64,000 nucleotides of DNA, taken from positions 178,370,428 to 178,434,427 of the forward strand of contig NC_050101.1 of assembly GCF_902167145.1 (NCBI RefSeq), read 5' to 3'. Origin of the DNA: Zea mays. Lineage: Eukaryota; Streptophyta; Magnoliopsida; Poales; Poaceae. The position numbers and the translations under genes were made by a program. Under the pieces are notes generated by a model. That model made no database searches. It saw only the letters and a list, made by a program, of their open reading frames with translations, and had not been told where the DNA came from. Each line of letters starts with the position of its first letter. The first letter of the stretch is position 1. Shown here piece by piece: positions 9,793 through 23,100 of this stretch.

Positions 9793-12700
9793 GTTTATGC
9801 ATCCGGGGGCTCAAGTTGGATCATCGACAGCGGGTGCACAAACCACATGACAGGGGAGAAGAAAATGTTCTCCTCCTATGAGAAAAACCAAGATCCCCAA
9901 CGAGCTATCACATTCGGGGATGGAAATCAAGGTTTGGTCAAAGGTCTTGGTAAAATAGCTATATCTCCTGACCATTCTATTTCCAATGTCTTTCTTGTAG
10001 ATTCATTAGATTACAATTTGCTTTCCGTTTCTCAATTATGTCAAATGGCTACAACTGTTTATTCACTGATGTAGGTGTCACTGTCTTTAGAAGAAGTGAT
10101 GATTCAATAGCATTTAAGGGAGTGTTAGAGGGTTAGCTATACTTGGTAGATTTTGATAGAGCTGAACTTGACACTTGCTTAATTGCTAAGACTAACATGG
10201 GTTGGCTCTGGCACCGCCGACTGGCCCATGTTGGGATGAAGAACCTTCATAAGCTTCTAAAGGGAGAACACATTTTAGGACTAACAAATGTTCATTTTGA
10301 GAAAGACAGGATTTGTAGTGCATGCCAAGCAGGAAAGCAAGTTGGTGTCCATCATCCACACAAGAACATCATGACGACCGACAGGCCGCTTGAGCTACTC
10401 CACATGGATCTATTCGGCCCGATTGCTTACATAAGCATCGGCGGGAGTAAGTATTGTCTTGTAATTGTGGATGATTATTCTCGCTTCACTTGGGTATTCT
10501 TTTTGCAGGAAAAATCTCAAACCCAAGAGACCTTAAAAGGATTCTTGAGACAGGCTCAAAATGAGTTCGCTTTAAGGATCAAGAAAATAAGAAGCGACAA
10601 CGGGACAAAGTTCAAGAACTCTCAAATTGAAGGCTTCCTTGAGGAGGAGGGCATCAAGCATGAGTTCTCTTCTCCCTACACGCCACAGCAAAATGGTGTA
10701 GTGGAGAGGAAGAATCGAACTCTATTGGACATGGCAAGAACCATGCTTGATGAGTACAAGACTTCAGATCGGTTTTGGGCCGAGGCGGTCAACACCGCTT
10801 GCTACGCCATCAACCGGTTATATCTTCACCGAATCCTCAAGAAGACATCATATGAACTCCTAACCGGTAAAAAGCCCAACATTTCATATTTTAGAGTCTT
10901 TGGTAGCAAATGCTTTATTCTTGTTAAGAGAGGTAGAAAATCTAAATTTGCTCCTAAGACTGTAGAAGGCTTTTTACTAGGATATGATTCAAACACAAGG
11001 GCATATAGAGTCTTTAACAAGTCCTCTGGACAAGTTGAAGTTTCTTGTGACGTTGTGTTTGATGAGACTAATGGCTCTCAAGTAGAGCAAGTTGATCTTG
11101 ATGAGACAGGTGATGAAGAGGCTCCGTGCATCGCGCTAAGGAACATGTCCATTGGGGATGTGTGTCCTAAGGAATCCGAAGAGCCTCCAAATACACAAGA
11201 TCAATCGTCCTCCTCCACACAAGCATCTCCTCCGACTCAAAATGAGGATGAAGCTCAAGTTGATGAAGTAGAAGATCAAGCAAATGAGCCACCTCAAGAT
11301 GACGACAATGATCAAGGGGGAGATGCAAATGATCAAGACAAGGAGGATGAAGAGCAAAGACCGGCACACCCAAGAGTCCACCAAGCAATCCAACGAGATC
11401 ACCCCGTCGACACCATCCTCGGCGACATTCATAAGGGGGTAACTACTAGATCTCGTGTTGCACATTTTTGTGAACATTACTCTTTTGTTTCCTCTATTGA
11501 GCCGCACAGGGTAGAGGAAGCACTTCAAGATTCGGATTGGGTGGTGGCGATGCAAGAGGAGCTCAACAACTTCACTAGGAATGAGGTATGGCATTTAGTT
11601 CCACGTCCTAATCAAAATGTTGTAGGAACCAAATGGGTCTTTCGCAACAAGCAAGATGAGCATGGTGTGGTGACAAGGAACAAAGCTCGACTTGTGGCCA
11701 AGGGATACTCCCAAGTCGAAGGTTTGGATTTCGGTGAAACTTATGCACCCGTAGCTAGGCTTGAGTCAATTCGCATATTATTAGCCTATGCTACTTACCA
11801 TGGCTTTAAGCTTTATCAAATGGACGTGAAAAGTGCCTTCCTCAATGGACCAATCAAGGAAGAGGTCTATGTTGAGCAACCTCCCGGCTTTGAAGACAGT
11901 GAGTATCCTAACCATGTCTATAAGCTCTCTAAGGCGCTTTATGGGCTCAAGCAAGCCCCAAGCGCATGGTATGAATGCCTTAGAGATTTTCTTATTGCAA
12001 ATGGATTCAAAGTCGGAAAGGCCGATCCTACTCTATTTACTAAAACTCTTGAAAATAACTTGTTTGTATGCCAAATTTATGTTGATGATATTATATTTGG
12101 GTCTACTAACGAGTCTACATGTGAAGAATTTAGTAGGATCATGACACAAAAGTTCGAGATGTCTATGATGGGGGAGTTGAAGTATTTCTTAGGATTTCAA
12201 GTAAAGCAACTCCAAGAGGGCACCTTCATTAGCCAAACAAAGTATACTCAAGACATTCTAAACAAGTTTGGGATGAAGGATGCCAAGCCCATCAAGACAC
12301 CCATGGGAACTAATGGGCATCTCGACCTCGACACGGGAGGTAAGTCCGTGGATCAAAAGCTATATCGGTCGATGATAGGTTCTTTACTCTATTTATGTGC
12401 ATCTCGACCGGATATTATGCTTTCCGTATGCATGTGTGCAAGATTCCAAGCCGACCCTAAGGAAGCTCACCTTACGGCCGTAAAACGAATCTTGAGATAT
12501 TTGGCTTATACTCCTAAGTTTGGGCTTTGGTATCCTAGGGGATCCACTTTTGATTTAATTGGTTATTCGGATGCCGATTGGGCAGGGTGTAAAATCAATA
12601 GGAAGAGCACATCGGGGACTTGCCAGTTCTTGGGAAGATCCTTGGTGTCTTGGGCTTCAAAGAAGCAAAATTCGGTCGCTCTTTCCACCGCCGAAGCCGA

Positions 12701-13034
12701 GTACATTGCCGCAGGCCATTGTTGCGCGCAATTGCTTTGGATGAGGCAAACCCTGCGGGACTACGGTTACAAGTTAACCAAAGTCCCTTTACTATGTGAT
12801 AATGAGAGTGCAATCAAGATGGCGGATAATCCCATCGAGCATAGCCGCACTAAACACATAGCCATTCGATATCACTTTTTGAGGGATCACCAACAAAAGA
12901 GAGATATCGAGATTTCTTACATTAACACTAAAGATCAATTAGCCGATATCTTTACCAAGCCTCTTGATGAACAAACTTTTAACAAACTTAGGCATGAGCT
13001 AAACATTCTTGATTCTAGGAATTTCTTTTGCTAA
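9793..13034 (+). pseudogene. pol: Pol polyprotein of the Opie-like Sirevirus, two breaks near its start
   Basis: The protease region starts VYASGGSSWIIDSGCTNHM, with catalytic DSG at 9826-9834. It runs in one frame to about 10045, where a single-base shift moves it into another; the first frame stops at 10074. An in-frame TAG follows at 10134-10136. From 10137 to 13034 the frame is open (963 residues from the methionine at 10143). It contains the GAG-pre-integrase HHCC zinc motif (HRRLAH, CSAC), the integrase core ([24 protein letters not shown]), reverse transcriptase with YVDD near 12078, and RNase H (DADWAG, STAEAEY). Both lesions were placed by comparison with the related element at 38672-41480. 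Polyprotein synthesis should fail after the protease. Confidence 0.9.
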
Positions 13035-13217
13035 ATTGCACACATAGCTCATTTATATACCTTTGATCATGTCTCTTTCATATGCTATGACTAATGTGTT
13101 TTCACGTCTATTTCAAACCAAGTCATAGGTGTATTGAAAGGGAATTGGAGTCTTCGGTGAAGACAAAGGCTTCCACTCCGTAACTCATTCTTCGCCATCA
13201 CTCCAAGCAACTCTCCA

Positions 13218-13867
13218 TTTTTGGGGGAGAAACTATGAGCACAAAGACAAAGGACTCCACCTTTGGTATAATCTTCACTTATTTATTTATGTCCAAAGGG
13301 GGAGAAAGTTCTAATGAAGGCTCTAATGATTCCGTTTTTGGCGATTCATGCCAAAGGGGGAGAGAGTATGAGCCCAAAGCAAAAGGACCGCACCACCACC
13401 AATTTCAAAAACTTAGTTTTTCAAAGGGTATTTTCATTTGGTATCCTATTGTGTTCAAAAGGGGGAGAAAGTAGTATTTCAAAAATGATATATCAAAACC
13501 CTCTTGAACACTAAGAGGAGGATCTCATTTAGGGGGAGTTTTGTTTAGTCAAAGGAAAAGCATTTGAAACAGGGGGAGAAAATTTCAAATCTGGAAAATG
13601 CTTTGCAAAATCTTATTCATTTACCTTTGACTATTTGCAAAAGAACTTTGAAAAAGGATTCACAAAAGAATTTGCAAAAACAAAACATGTGGTGCAAGCG
13701 TGGTCCAAAATGCTAAAATGAAGAAACGATCCATGCATATCTTGTAAGTATTTATATTGGCTCAATTCCAAGCAACCTTTGCACTTACATTATGCAAACT
13801 AGTTCAATTATGCACTTCTCTATTTGCTTTGGTTTGTGTTGGCATAAATCACCAAAAAGGGGGAGAT
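13218..13867 (+). repeat. Multiple polypurine tracts before the 3' LTR
   Basis: GGGGGAG tracts occur near 13221, 13299, 13354, 13461, 13533, 13572 and 13860. The last, AAAAAGGGGGAGAT, abuts the 3' LTR and is the expected plus-strand primer. Repeated polypurine tracts are characteristic of Sireviruses. No envelope-like ORF lies between pol and the LTR. Confidence 0.88.
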
Positions 13868-15191
13868 TGAAAGGGAATTAGGCTTACACCTATTTTCCTA
13901 ATTGATTTTGGTGGTTGAATTGCCCAACACAAATAATTGGACTAACTAGTTTGCCCTAGTGTATAGATTATACAGGTGTAAAAGGTTCACACTTAGCCAA
14001 TAAAAAGATCAAGTATTGGATTGCAACAAAGGAGCAAAGGGGCAACCGAAGGCACCTCTGGTCTGGGGGCACCGGACTGTCCGGTGTACACCGGACAGTG
14101 TCCGGTGCACCACCGGACAGTGTCCGGTGCACCAGAGGACTCCAACTCAAACTTGCCACCTTCGGGAATTTCCAGAGGCACCCTGCTATAATTCACCGGA
14201 CTGTCCGGTGTACACCGGACAGTGTCCGGTGCTCCAAGGAAGAGCGGCCTCCGGAACTCGCCAGCCTCGGGAAAACGCAGCGGCTGCTCCGCTATAATTC
14301 ACCGGACATGTCCGGTGTACACCGGACTGTCCGGTGAACCAGCAGAGCAACGACTACTTCGCGCCAACGGTCACCTGCAGGCGCATTTAATGCGCGCCAG
14401 AAGCGCGCAGAAGTCAGGCACGCCCATACTGGCGCACCGGACATTGAACAGTACATGTCCGGTGTGCACCGGACATCCAGGCGGGCCCAGAAGACAGAAG
14501 CTCCAACGGTCGGAATCCAACGGCATTGGTGACGTGGCTGGCGCACCGGACATGTCCGGTGTACACCGGACTGTCCGGTGCACCATACGACAGACAGCCT
14601 CCACCAACGGTCATGTTTGGTGGTTGGGGCTATAAATACCCCAACCACCCCACCATTCATTGCATCCAAGTTTTCCAGCTTCCAACCACTATAGAAGAGC
14701 TAGCATTCATTGCAAAGCACACCAAAAGAGATCAAATCCTCTCCCAACTCCTCACAAAGCCTTAGTGACTAGAGATAGTGATTTGTAGTGTTCATTTGAG
14801 CTCTTGCGCTTGGATCGCTTCTTTTCTTTCGCATTCTTTCTTGTGATCATACTCACTTGTAATTGAGGCAAGAGACACCAATTGTGTGGTGGTCCTTGCG
14901 GGAAGTTTGATTCCCAAGTGATTTGAGAAGAGAAGCTCACTCGGTCCGAGGGACCGTTTGAGAGAGGGAAGGGTTGAAAGAGACCCGGCCTTTGTGGCCT
15001 CCTCAACGGGGAGTAGGTTTGCGAGAACCGAACCTCGGTAAAACAAATCCTTGTGTCTCACCGCTTTACTCGCTTGCGATTTGTTTTACACCCTCTCGCG
15101 GACTCGGTTTTATTTCTAACGCTAACCCGGCTTGTAGTTGTATTTATATTTGTAAATTTTAGTTTCGCCCTATTCACCCCCCTCTAGGCGA
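13868..15191 (+). repeat. 3' LTR of the Opie-like element, terminal 6 bp missing
   Basis: Starts TGAAAGGGAATTAGGC. The last base shared with the 5' LTR is at 15191 (CTCTAGGCGA), after which unrelated TTGCCGAG begins. It is about 1324 bp, longer than the 5' LTR because of an extra palindrome block. Very few substitutions separate the two LTRs by eye, so the insertion is young. Confidence 0.9.
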
Positions 15192-17728
15192 TTGCCGAGA
15201 CCTAGCGTACCCACCGTAGCTGCAGAGAGAGAGAGAGAGAGAGAGAGAGATAAGGCCGCAGTAGGTGGAACGCGCTTCCATCGTCGATTGACCTTCGGTG
15301 GATGACCAGGGATGGTTGCTAGGACGTGTTGAAGCCGCGATGACCACCAGTCCGAAGGAGGGCACAAATCCTTGGCAATTTCTCACCGGAGTCGACTCCG
15401 TCCGTCGGTCCGTTCGCGGGAGGGACTGATCGAGCGTCTCGCCGACATTGGGCCACCGCGGGGCAGGGCGGCACCGCCACGCACTGGGTGGCTGTGAGGT
15501 GAGGGATGGCTGTGAGCCACTAATCCTGCTTTAGACGGAATAGATTAGATGAGGGAATAACCCTTGGGTCGGTTTGATCAGGACCATTGATCATCGGTCG
15601 AGGGCTAGGATCGGATCATTGCGTGGACATAATTTGGGTCGTGGATCTGTGATCCTACAGCTAGGACTCGTACCAGTTCATAAATTCGGGTGGATCTAAT
15701 CTAGGCCACATGTTTCTGATCCAGTGGCTTAGATCGGAACGTACCCCTTCCGTGTGAAAAAGTTTCTAAAGAGTCCCTGATCTTTTCATTAATAAACCCG
15801 CCATACCTTGCCATTATAAGATCATTACGGTTTGGCCCACATATTTATAGATCAGTCCTTGACCTTTGGGAATTTAATGTCGTCGTCCATTTTTTAGTTA
15901 ACAGCAATAATCAAATCTGGAAATTGATTTCTAAGCGTTAAAATAATCCCAAAAATCATAGAAAATCCATAAATAATTTATTCTAACTCCGATGTGACAC
16001 GTTCGAATTGCGTTGGATTCATACTAATATTACCTACACAGTATAACACTAATCTTTACCATATCACATACTTTTGTAATTAGGTACTTATTTATCCTAT
16101 GCATAGTAGATTAATCTATCTAATTAAAGAAATATGTTTATAATTATAATTTGAATAGAAGATGATCTTTAACTAAGATATGACTTATATTAAAGTTAAT
16201 CCTTAATGTATATCTCACTTGATTTATAAAATCAATCTAAGGCCTAGTTTTAATTATTTAATCATGAAAATCTTCTTAAAACCATACCTTCTTAACCATA
16301 ACTCTTATTTTAGTGATTCTCGAACCCGCGATCTCGTGGCGACGAGTAAAATATTCTTACGTTGTTTGTTCTCATATTTGGCGTATTGTTATTTTAAGTA
16401 CTTCTTGTATATTTGTATGTATCACTACGAGTAGCAGCGAGATTACGAGTAACCTGAAGACCAATTTGGTGAGGTACCTAGGATCTCAAGTCTAAGGCAA
16501 GTTGTGCCCTTGATCACTTTTCTTTGCCTAATAATGTTCATGTTAATCACTGTGACATGCTCAAGTTAATTTGATGGGACCTAATAGGTTTCCCTAGTAT
16601 TGTTTATCCCACACCTTGCAAAGAAATGAACTATTGGATAGATTTGCTATTGCTCTGCCTGGTTTTGAGAAATTAATGATATATATGATCATGTTCCATT
16701 AATACTAATGGTTTATTTATTGTTCATGATAAGATTATTGAATTAATTGGAACATGGAGAACCACCCGGGAAAACAATACTACCACAAGGATGGAATGGG
16801 ACGCCATTGGCCAAGTAATTAGGAAAGATAGAGAGAGATTATCTTACCCAAAAAGGGCACGCGGGAAGGCGTCGCTGCAGAGTATAGGGAGGTCCTCGAG
16901 TCGATCTGTTGCAATGGCATTTCGAACGAGAGATTCCTATGCTTCCTTCTTCCTGAATCCTTAGCGGGTTTTCTCGAACTAGTGGAACTTTAGAAAGGCC
17001 TCATAATGCTACCCTGCCTCACCTCCTCGGTAGAGGTATATGAGATTCATGACCTCGTGGCAGATGGGTAACACGACTTGCGGGTAAAGATATGCAACCT
17101 CTGCAGAGTGTAAAACTGGTATATCAGTCGTGCTCACAGTTATGAGCAGCTTGGAAACTCACATGATTAACTTATGGAATTAAACTTAATTTGTCATTTG
17201 CATTGCATTGCATTGTGGGTGTTATCATTAATTGTGACTGCTAATAAAATTTTATTTGGCTTGGTATCTACTTATACTTAGTAATTGCTAATAAAATTTT
17301 GACCAACTCTAAAAGCAATGCTCAGCTTTAACCATCTCCATTGGTAAGCCTTACACTTCACATGAGCCCCACTATAAGGGAGCTCATGCACATTATTCCC
17401 CACAACATGTTGAGCGATGAACGTATGTGAGCTCATCCTTGCTGTACTCACATTCCCCTAAGGTCAAGAACAGGTACCACAGGATGATGAGCATGAAGGA
17501 TGCCGCGATGAGTTCGTGAGAGGTCTAGGCCGTCGTCTCATAGTCAACTATGGTTGCTGGATCGTTGTCTTCGTATGATGTAATTATTTAAATATTTTGT
17601 ACAGAACTCCATTATATATTAAAGATGTGACATTCGTTTCTATACCATGAGTCATCATATGTGTGATACTTGATCCTATCACACATTTGAGATGCACCTG
17701 GGTTTACCCCTTAAATCCGGGCGTGACA
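15192..17728 (+). mobile_element. 5'-truncated gypsy LTR, plus orientation
   Basis: The right end is AAATCCGGGCGTGACA at 17728, which matches in style the 3' ends of the other Tekay/Del-like LTRs here. Its terminal ~480 bp is the inverted counterpart of 5275-5726. The GC-rich left part resembles the GC-rich middle of the intact 3.6-kb LTR 18911-32749, so the 5' end is missing. That loss coincides with the missing tip of the Opie 3' LTR, which points to one deletion at 15191/15192. Confidence 0.65.
15224..15250. repeat. (AG)n microsatellite
   Basis: An uninterrupted run of AG dinucleotides about 27 bp long inside the truncated LTR. Confidence 0.95.
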
Positions 17729-17798
17729 CTATTTGTAGCCACCGAGGATTGGTTGTGGATGCCAGCTGGAGCCCACAACGCTCGCAGGGGTTTGTTAC
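17729..17798. other. Short GC-rich island between two LTRs, probably part of the oldest LTR
   Basis: Seventy bases separate the plus-strand LTR end (17728) from the outer solo LTR start (17799). Removing the solo LTR and one GTTAC copy joins it to 34344 onward. It is therefore probably a piece of the same remnant LTR as 5275-5726 and 34344-34907. Confidence 0.4.
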
Positions 17799-20196
17799 TG
17801 AAGCGTCCCGGTCCTTTGGGACTCAAATGTGATACAATTACTAGTCCTAGGAGGCTAGTAACCACATTCCTTACTTCAAATAGTACAGAGTTCGAATAAA
17901 AGTTATTACAATACCAAAGTACAAGCTCTAGCGAGCCTGGAATGCAAAGCACAATGGAAGATCAAATAGCCCAAGCCACATGCAGATTGGGTGCAGACAC
18001 AACCCCCTTCTGGTCGAGCATAGCAGAAAAGAAGTCTTCAGCTGCTGAAAAACATAAATAAATCTGGGTAAATACACTAGGTATTCCGCAAGCCCATCCC
18101 GCCCGTAAAGACAGAGAGAGGCCTATATAGTACATGCTTGATATGGTGGAGTTGAAGTCACTCTTCTTTTTCAGAAGAAGGCAATACTTTGATGGTTTTC
18201 CCCAAAGAAAGAAGTAGCATAATTTCACACTCAACCAGCACTGAGGTTCCCGCTCCCGTGGCATTGTTTTCATTTCCAAAAACACTTACACACACATTTC
18301 CCTGTTTGCGGAGATCATAAACACTAATTGTCATACCACACCAGACTCGTCCATACCAGTGGACACAGACTATTCGAATAGGTTTGAACTCTGCGCAGAG
18401 GGGTACACTTTACCCACTAGTCCGACTCTGCTGTCTCATGGCCAATGAGACCCGAATCCAAATATCTTTCTTTCCCCGCATGTCCTTACCTTAGCGGTTA
18501 TACCGGAAGGAGTCAGGCCACCACCATGCCCAAACCGGACAAAACATTCCCCCTCCTTATCCTCCCGGTGCTCCCCAACCATCATAACCCTGGGGTTCAG
18601 ACCATACGAGTTTAGATTGAGTGACTGCCCATACAGTCTCGAGTGGTTGTACTTGTCATGAGTACATGTAGTGAAGGATGACAAACCAGTCCTTATATGA
18701 GGGGACAATCCTTATGCTCACATCTAACCCGGCTCAGCCAACACCTGAGGCCCTCCCCTAAACCAGGGAGCCCCTGATTATCCCACTCAAAAGGTGATAA
18801 GGGTGAATACCCTTCATCATACACTTTTTGAAAACATTATTCATTAAAAACACCACCCTTTTCTCATCCCACATTTTGTACTCAAAAGATATTCTTTAAT
18901 GCGGGCTATCTGTCACACCCGGTTTTGGAAGGTAAACCGAATGCGAACCATGTACGTGCCAGGATCAGAAACTCACGTACACAGCTATTACATAATTGGA
19001 CATCATCACACAATGCTCGAAATAAATAGCGGAAAGGTACTTGATTACATCAAGATGTCTGAGACATCCACAGAGTCTATTACATAACCATTGTTCAACA
19101 TAATTATCAAAGTGTGGAATTACGAAACGTAGATGCTAAGCCTACACAGGCAGCTGACTGGGGGTTTGCCACTAAGAAAGGACTAGAACTCGTCATATTC
19201 CTGGAACTCCTCGAAGTCATCCATGTTGCTAGAATCACCTCCTGAGCACTGAGTACACTGGGGACAACCTGGGGTGGGGTGGTGTGTAAAGCAAGTGTGA
19301 GTACACATCAACGTACTCAGCAAATGTCCCGTTTGGCTAAAGTGGACTAGCTGTATGTGGAGTTTGAGGTTAAGCAGTTGCTTTTAGTTGGTCAAGTTTT
19401 TATTATTATCAGTAGAGCCAAGTTTTAGTAATAAACCCAGTTATTACCCAGAAGTACCTCCTCAAAAGAGGAAATACCAGAGATCAGACTTTATATCATC
19501 ATTGTTAACAATCATCATAAAAGTATCCAAAGTTCTTCTAATCAAAGAGGATCCCAAGGCTGCTCTTAACCGTGAGCTCGACTGATATACTAGTTTTTAA
19601 CACTCTGCAGAGGTTGTACACTTTACCCACAAGTCGTGATCCCTTTCCAGCCTGGGTTGTACAGACCCAATCTTCACTACCAAGGTGAATGACCAGGGAC
19701 ACACTACGTAGCCTTTACAAAGACTCCCCTGGTGCATAGTTGCTCATTAGGTTTCACCAGTCGTATAAACGCAGTACACCTCTCCAAGATGGGTGACTAA
19801 CAAAACCAAATCGAAAAGAACCTCTGCACCCCAACCTTGGCAGAGCGAGCACTACGCCCCGACCCCCGTTGACGGCCCTCCGGCAAAGCCAACTATACCC
19901 CTGATTCATCTAATTAATCTGCTAAGGGCGTCCCATTCCACCCTCATGGTTATACTATTATCCCGGGTGGTCACTCCACGAACAGGACCTTACAGAGAGG
20001 TACTCAGGAAAAAGGCCTGAGCCCCCTAAGGTATCACAATATCATCCACATAATCAGGATAACAGTATCGTATCATAAATGTTCACATCATGTTTATTGA
20101 TTAAGATAAGGCAATAGCAACATCCTAACCATGATAACCCAAAAGGTAAACAAGGATAAGGTAAATATAGACTAGTCAATCCTTAGGTTTCATAAA

Positions 20197-23100
20197 TGAA
20201 GCGTCCCAATCCTCTGGGACTCAAATGTGATACAATTACTAGTCCCAGGAGGCTAGTAAACACATTTATACATCAGATGATTCCAGATCTGCTTAAACGA
20301 GACAAACCTATAAAGGTGGCGAACAACTTTAAGAGTTGGTCCACAACTCGAGACATATCATCAGAGTGGGGCTGAAGCAGCCCGATATACGCAGCGAAGC
20401 AATTCAGCGGTCCAACAGCCACAGGCAAGGTTGGGAACAGTCGTAACTCTTACCCGATCTCCTTTTTCTGAAAAAACAACAAATAAGCAAGGGTGAGTAC
20501 AAACGTACTCAGCAGCCCACCTTCACCCGCGGAATGGGGAAATCAGATATAATGCATGGAATATGTAGAGCTCAGGATATTTGCAGAAACAACAATATTT
20601 TATGCAGGGTTGTTTTGAAAAACATTTTGTATTTTGCAAAGTGCATCCTCTCCAAAAGGAGCAGGAAGTTTTTCAGTATTATAACAAAATCCCCTGGACT
20701 AAACCATCCAGGTATCTCAGCAGTTTCCCACTGGTTTTCCTTTTCAAAAACAGCTACTGGACTTCCCGTCCACCATATCTCACGACTCAACCGCTGAACC
20801 TTTTTAAAAACCACTTTTCTCAAAACCATCTCTTTTTTTGGAAAACAAAACATTAATTGCCATACCATACCAGACTCGTCCATTCCTGTGGACACAGACT
20901 ATTCGAATAGGTTTTCAAACTCTGCGCAGAGGTGTACACTTTACCCACTAGTTCGGCTCTGCGATCCCATGGCCAATGAGACCCGAATCCGACTCTCTTT
21001 CTTTCCCCGCACGTCCTAACCTTAACGGTTATCCGGAAGGAGTCAGGCCACCACCATGTCCAAACCGGACAAAACTTTCCCCCTCCTTATCCTCCCGGTG
21101 CTCCCCAGCCTTCATAACCCTGGGGTTGGACCGTACGAGTTCAGATTGAGTGACTGCCCACACAGTCTCGAGTGGTTGTACTATTAAAGAGTACAGGTAG
21201 TGAAGATGACAAACCGGTCCTTATATGAGGGGACAATCCTTCTGCTCACGCCTAAACCAGCTGAGCCAACACCTTAGGCCCTCCCCTAAACCAGGGAGTC
21301 CCTGATTATCCCACTCACAAGGTGATAAGGGTGAAAACCCTTCATCACACACATTTTGAAAAGCATTTTCTTTTGAAAACTCACACCTGTTCTCAAATCA
21401 TTTGGAACATATATATCAGGGATTGATTGCGGCAAGCGGCTGGGTGGCCATAATAACTTGTCTCAAAATCATATCATGCATAAAATAACAGGCTGAGGGT
21501 TGTGGTTGAAAAATCATAGGTAATTTATGCATCAAAGGGATCCAGTGAGCTTGCCGTGCTTATTCGGCGAAGGGGGAAGGGGAGCTCGCGGAACTGGCTT
21601 CTGGCTCCACCGCCTAGCGTAGACTTGCAGATCTGGCCTCCACGAGACGGCACGAACGCTCCGATAACTATGCAACATGAACAAGCAAACATACAAACCA
21701 GCAAGTATACCAACAAATATTTAGTATAGTGGTCAGAAAAGCGATATATGGATGGGTAGAGTCTTGAGTAGAATCTGTGTCATGTGGTGTTGTGATATTA
21801 CTGGTGGTGGAGCGGAGGTGCTTACCAGGAGGGTGGACTGGAGGCGAAGCGACACTATGCGTGTAGCCGGTAGAGCGGAGTAACTGAGTGGGTGGGGTGT
21901 TTGCCTTGGTTGAGGGTGTTGAGTGTGTGTGGAGAGGGAGAGGGTAGTTGGGTGTATTTATAGCTGGGTGTATGTGGTGTAGCACAGTGAAGTTCACTGT
22001 TGGTGAGAATAGTGATGAATGAATCGTCTGACTTAGTATGAACAAGAGAGTTATAGGCAGAATATGGGACAAGAGTATTTTGGGAGTCTTCTGGAATATG
22101 AACCATGCTTAAGAGATGACATGGTTGGATAGGGAATAGTTTGATAAGAATTTAGAAACAAGAATTATTGGAATCTGAGTTTGGAAGCCTGGTTCGAAGG
22201 AATCTCAAAGTTAAGCGTGCTCAACTTGGGGAAACCTGGGATGGGTGACCAGATGGGAAGTTCCCTACTGGAAGAAAAATCACAGTCAACGGAGTTCGTA
22301 TGACTGGAATATGGGTCTGGCTGGTCTTAGGTGGACTGGACAACATGATGTACGAGTAGTTGAAATTTGGGATGACTAGATGACCGATGAATAGTAACGA
22401 TGATTAGTAACGATGAATAGTGGCGATGGAAAAGAAATTATAGATATCATCGATGAATAGTAACGATGATGAATAGTGTATGTGAATAGTAACGATGAAT
22501 AGTAATGGTGAATAGTAATGGTGAATAGTGATAGTGAATAGTTCGTATGAACGACCGATGAATAGGAACTATGAACGAACAGACGAACGATCGAATGATC
22601 GGACGAACGAACGATCGGAATTTCGGCAGCATAACGGCAGGAAAAGATTATTTGGACGAACGAACGGACGAACGATCGAATGATCATACGAACGAACGAT
22701 CGGAATTTCGGCATCATAACGGCAGGACAAAGATTATCTGGAAGAACGATGAATAGGGACTATGAACGAACGATGAATCGACGAATAGGGACTATGAACG
22801 AACGATGAACGATCGAATGATCGAACGAACGAACGATCGGAATTTCGGCAGCATAACGGCAGGACAAAAATTATCTAGAAGAACGATGAATAGGGACTAT
22901 GAACGAACGATGAACGATGAATAGGAACTATGAACGAACGATGAACGATCGAATGATCGAATGAACGAACGATCAGAATTTCGGCAGCATAACGGTAGGA
23001 AAAAGATTATTTGGACGAACGAACGGACGAACGATCGAACGATCGGACGAACGGACGAACGAACCATGAACGATCAGATGAACGATCCAACGATCGGACG

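Larger units (their letters stand above)
5727..15191 (+). mobile_element. Opie-like Sirevirus (Ty1/copia) retrotransposon, nearly complete
   Basis: LTRs lie at 5727-7013 and 13868-15191. The primer binding site follows the 5' LTR after 2 bp. A long gag ORF is followed by pol in copia order: protease, integrase, reverse transcriptase, RNase H. Sirevirus hallmarks are the CACCGGAC palindromes in the LTR, several GGGGGAG tracts before the 3' LTR, and CACCCCCCTCTAGGCGA at the LTR end. The pentamer before the element is GATAG, but the sequence after it is TTGCC, so there is no duplication. The 3' LTR also lacks the last 6 bp present in the 5' LTR. The right junction has therefore been rearranged. 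gag looks intact; pol has two breaks. Confidence 0.93.
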
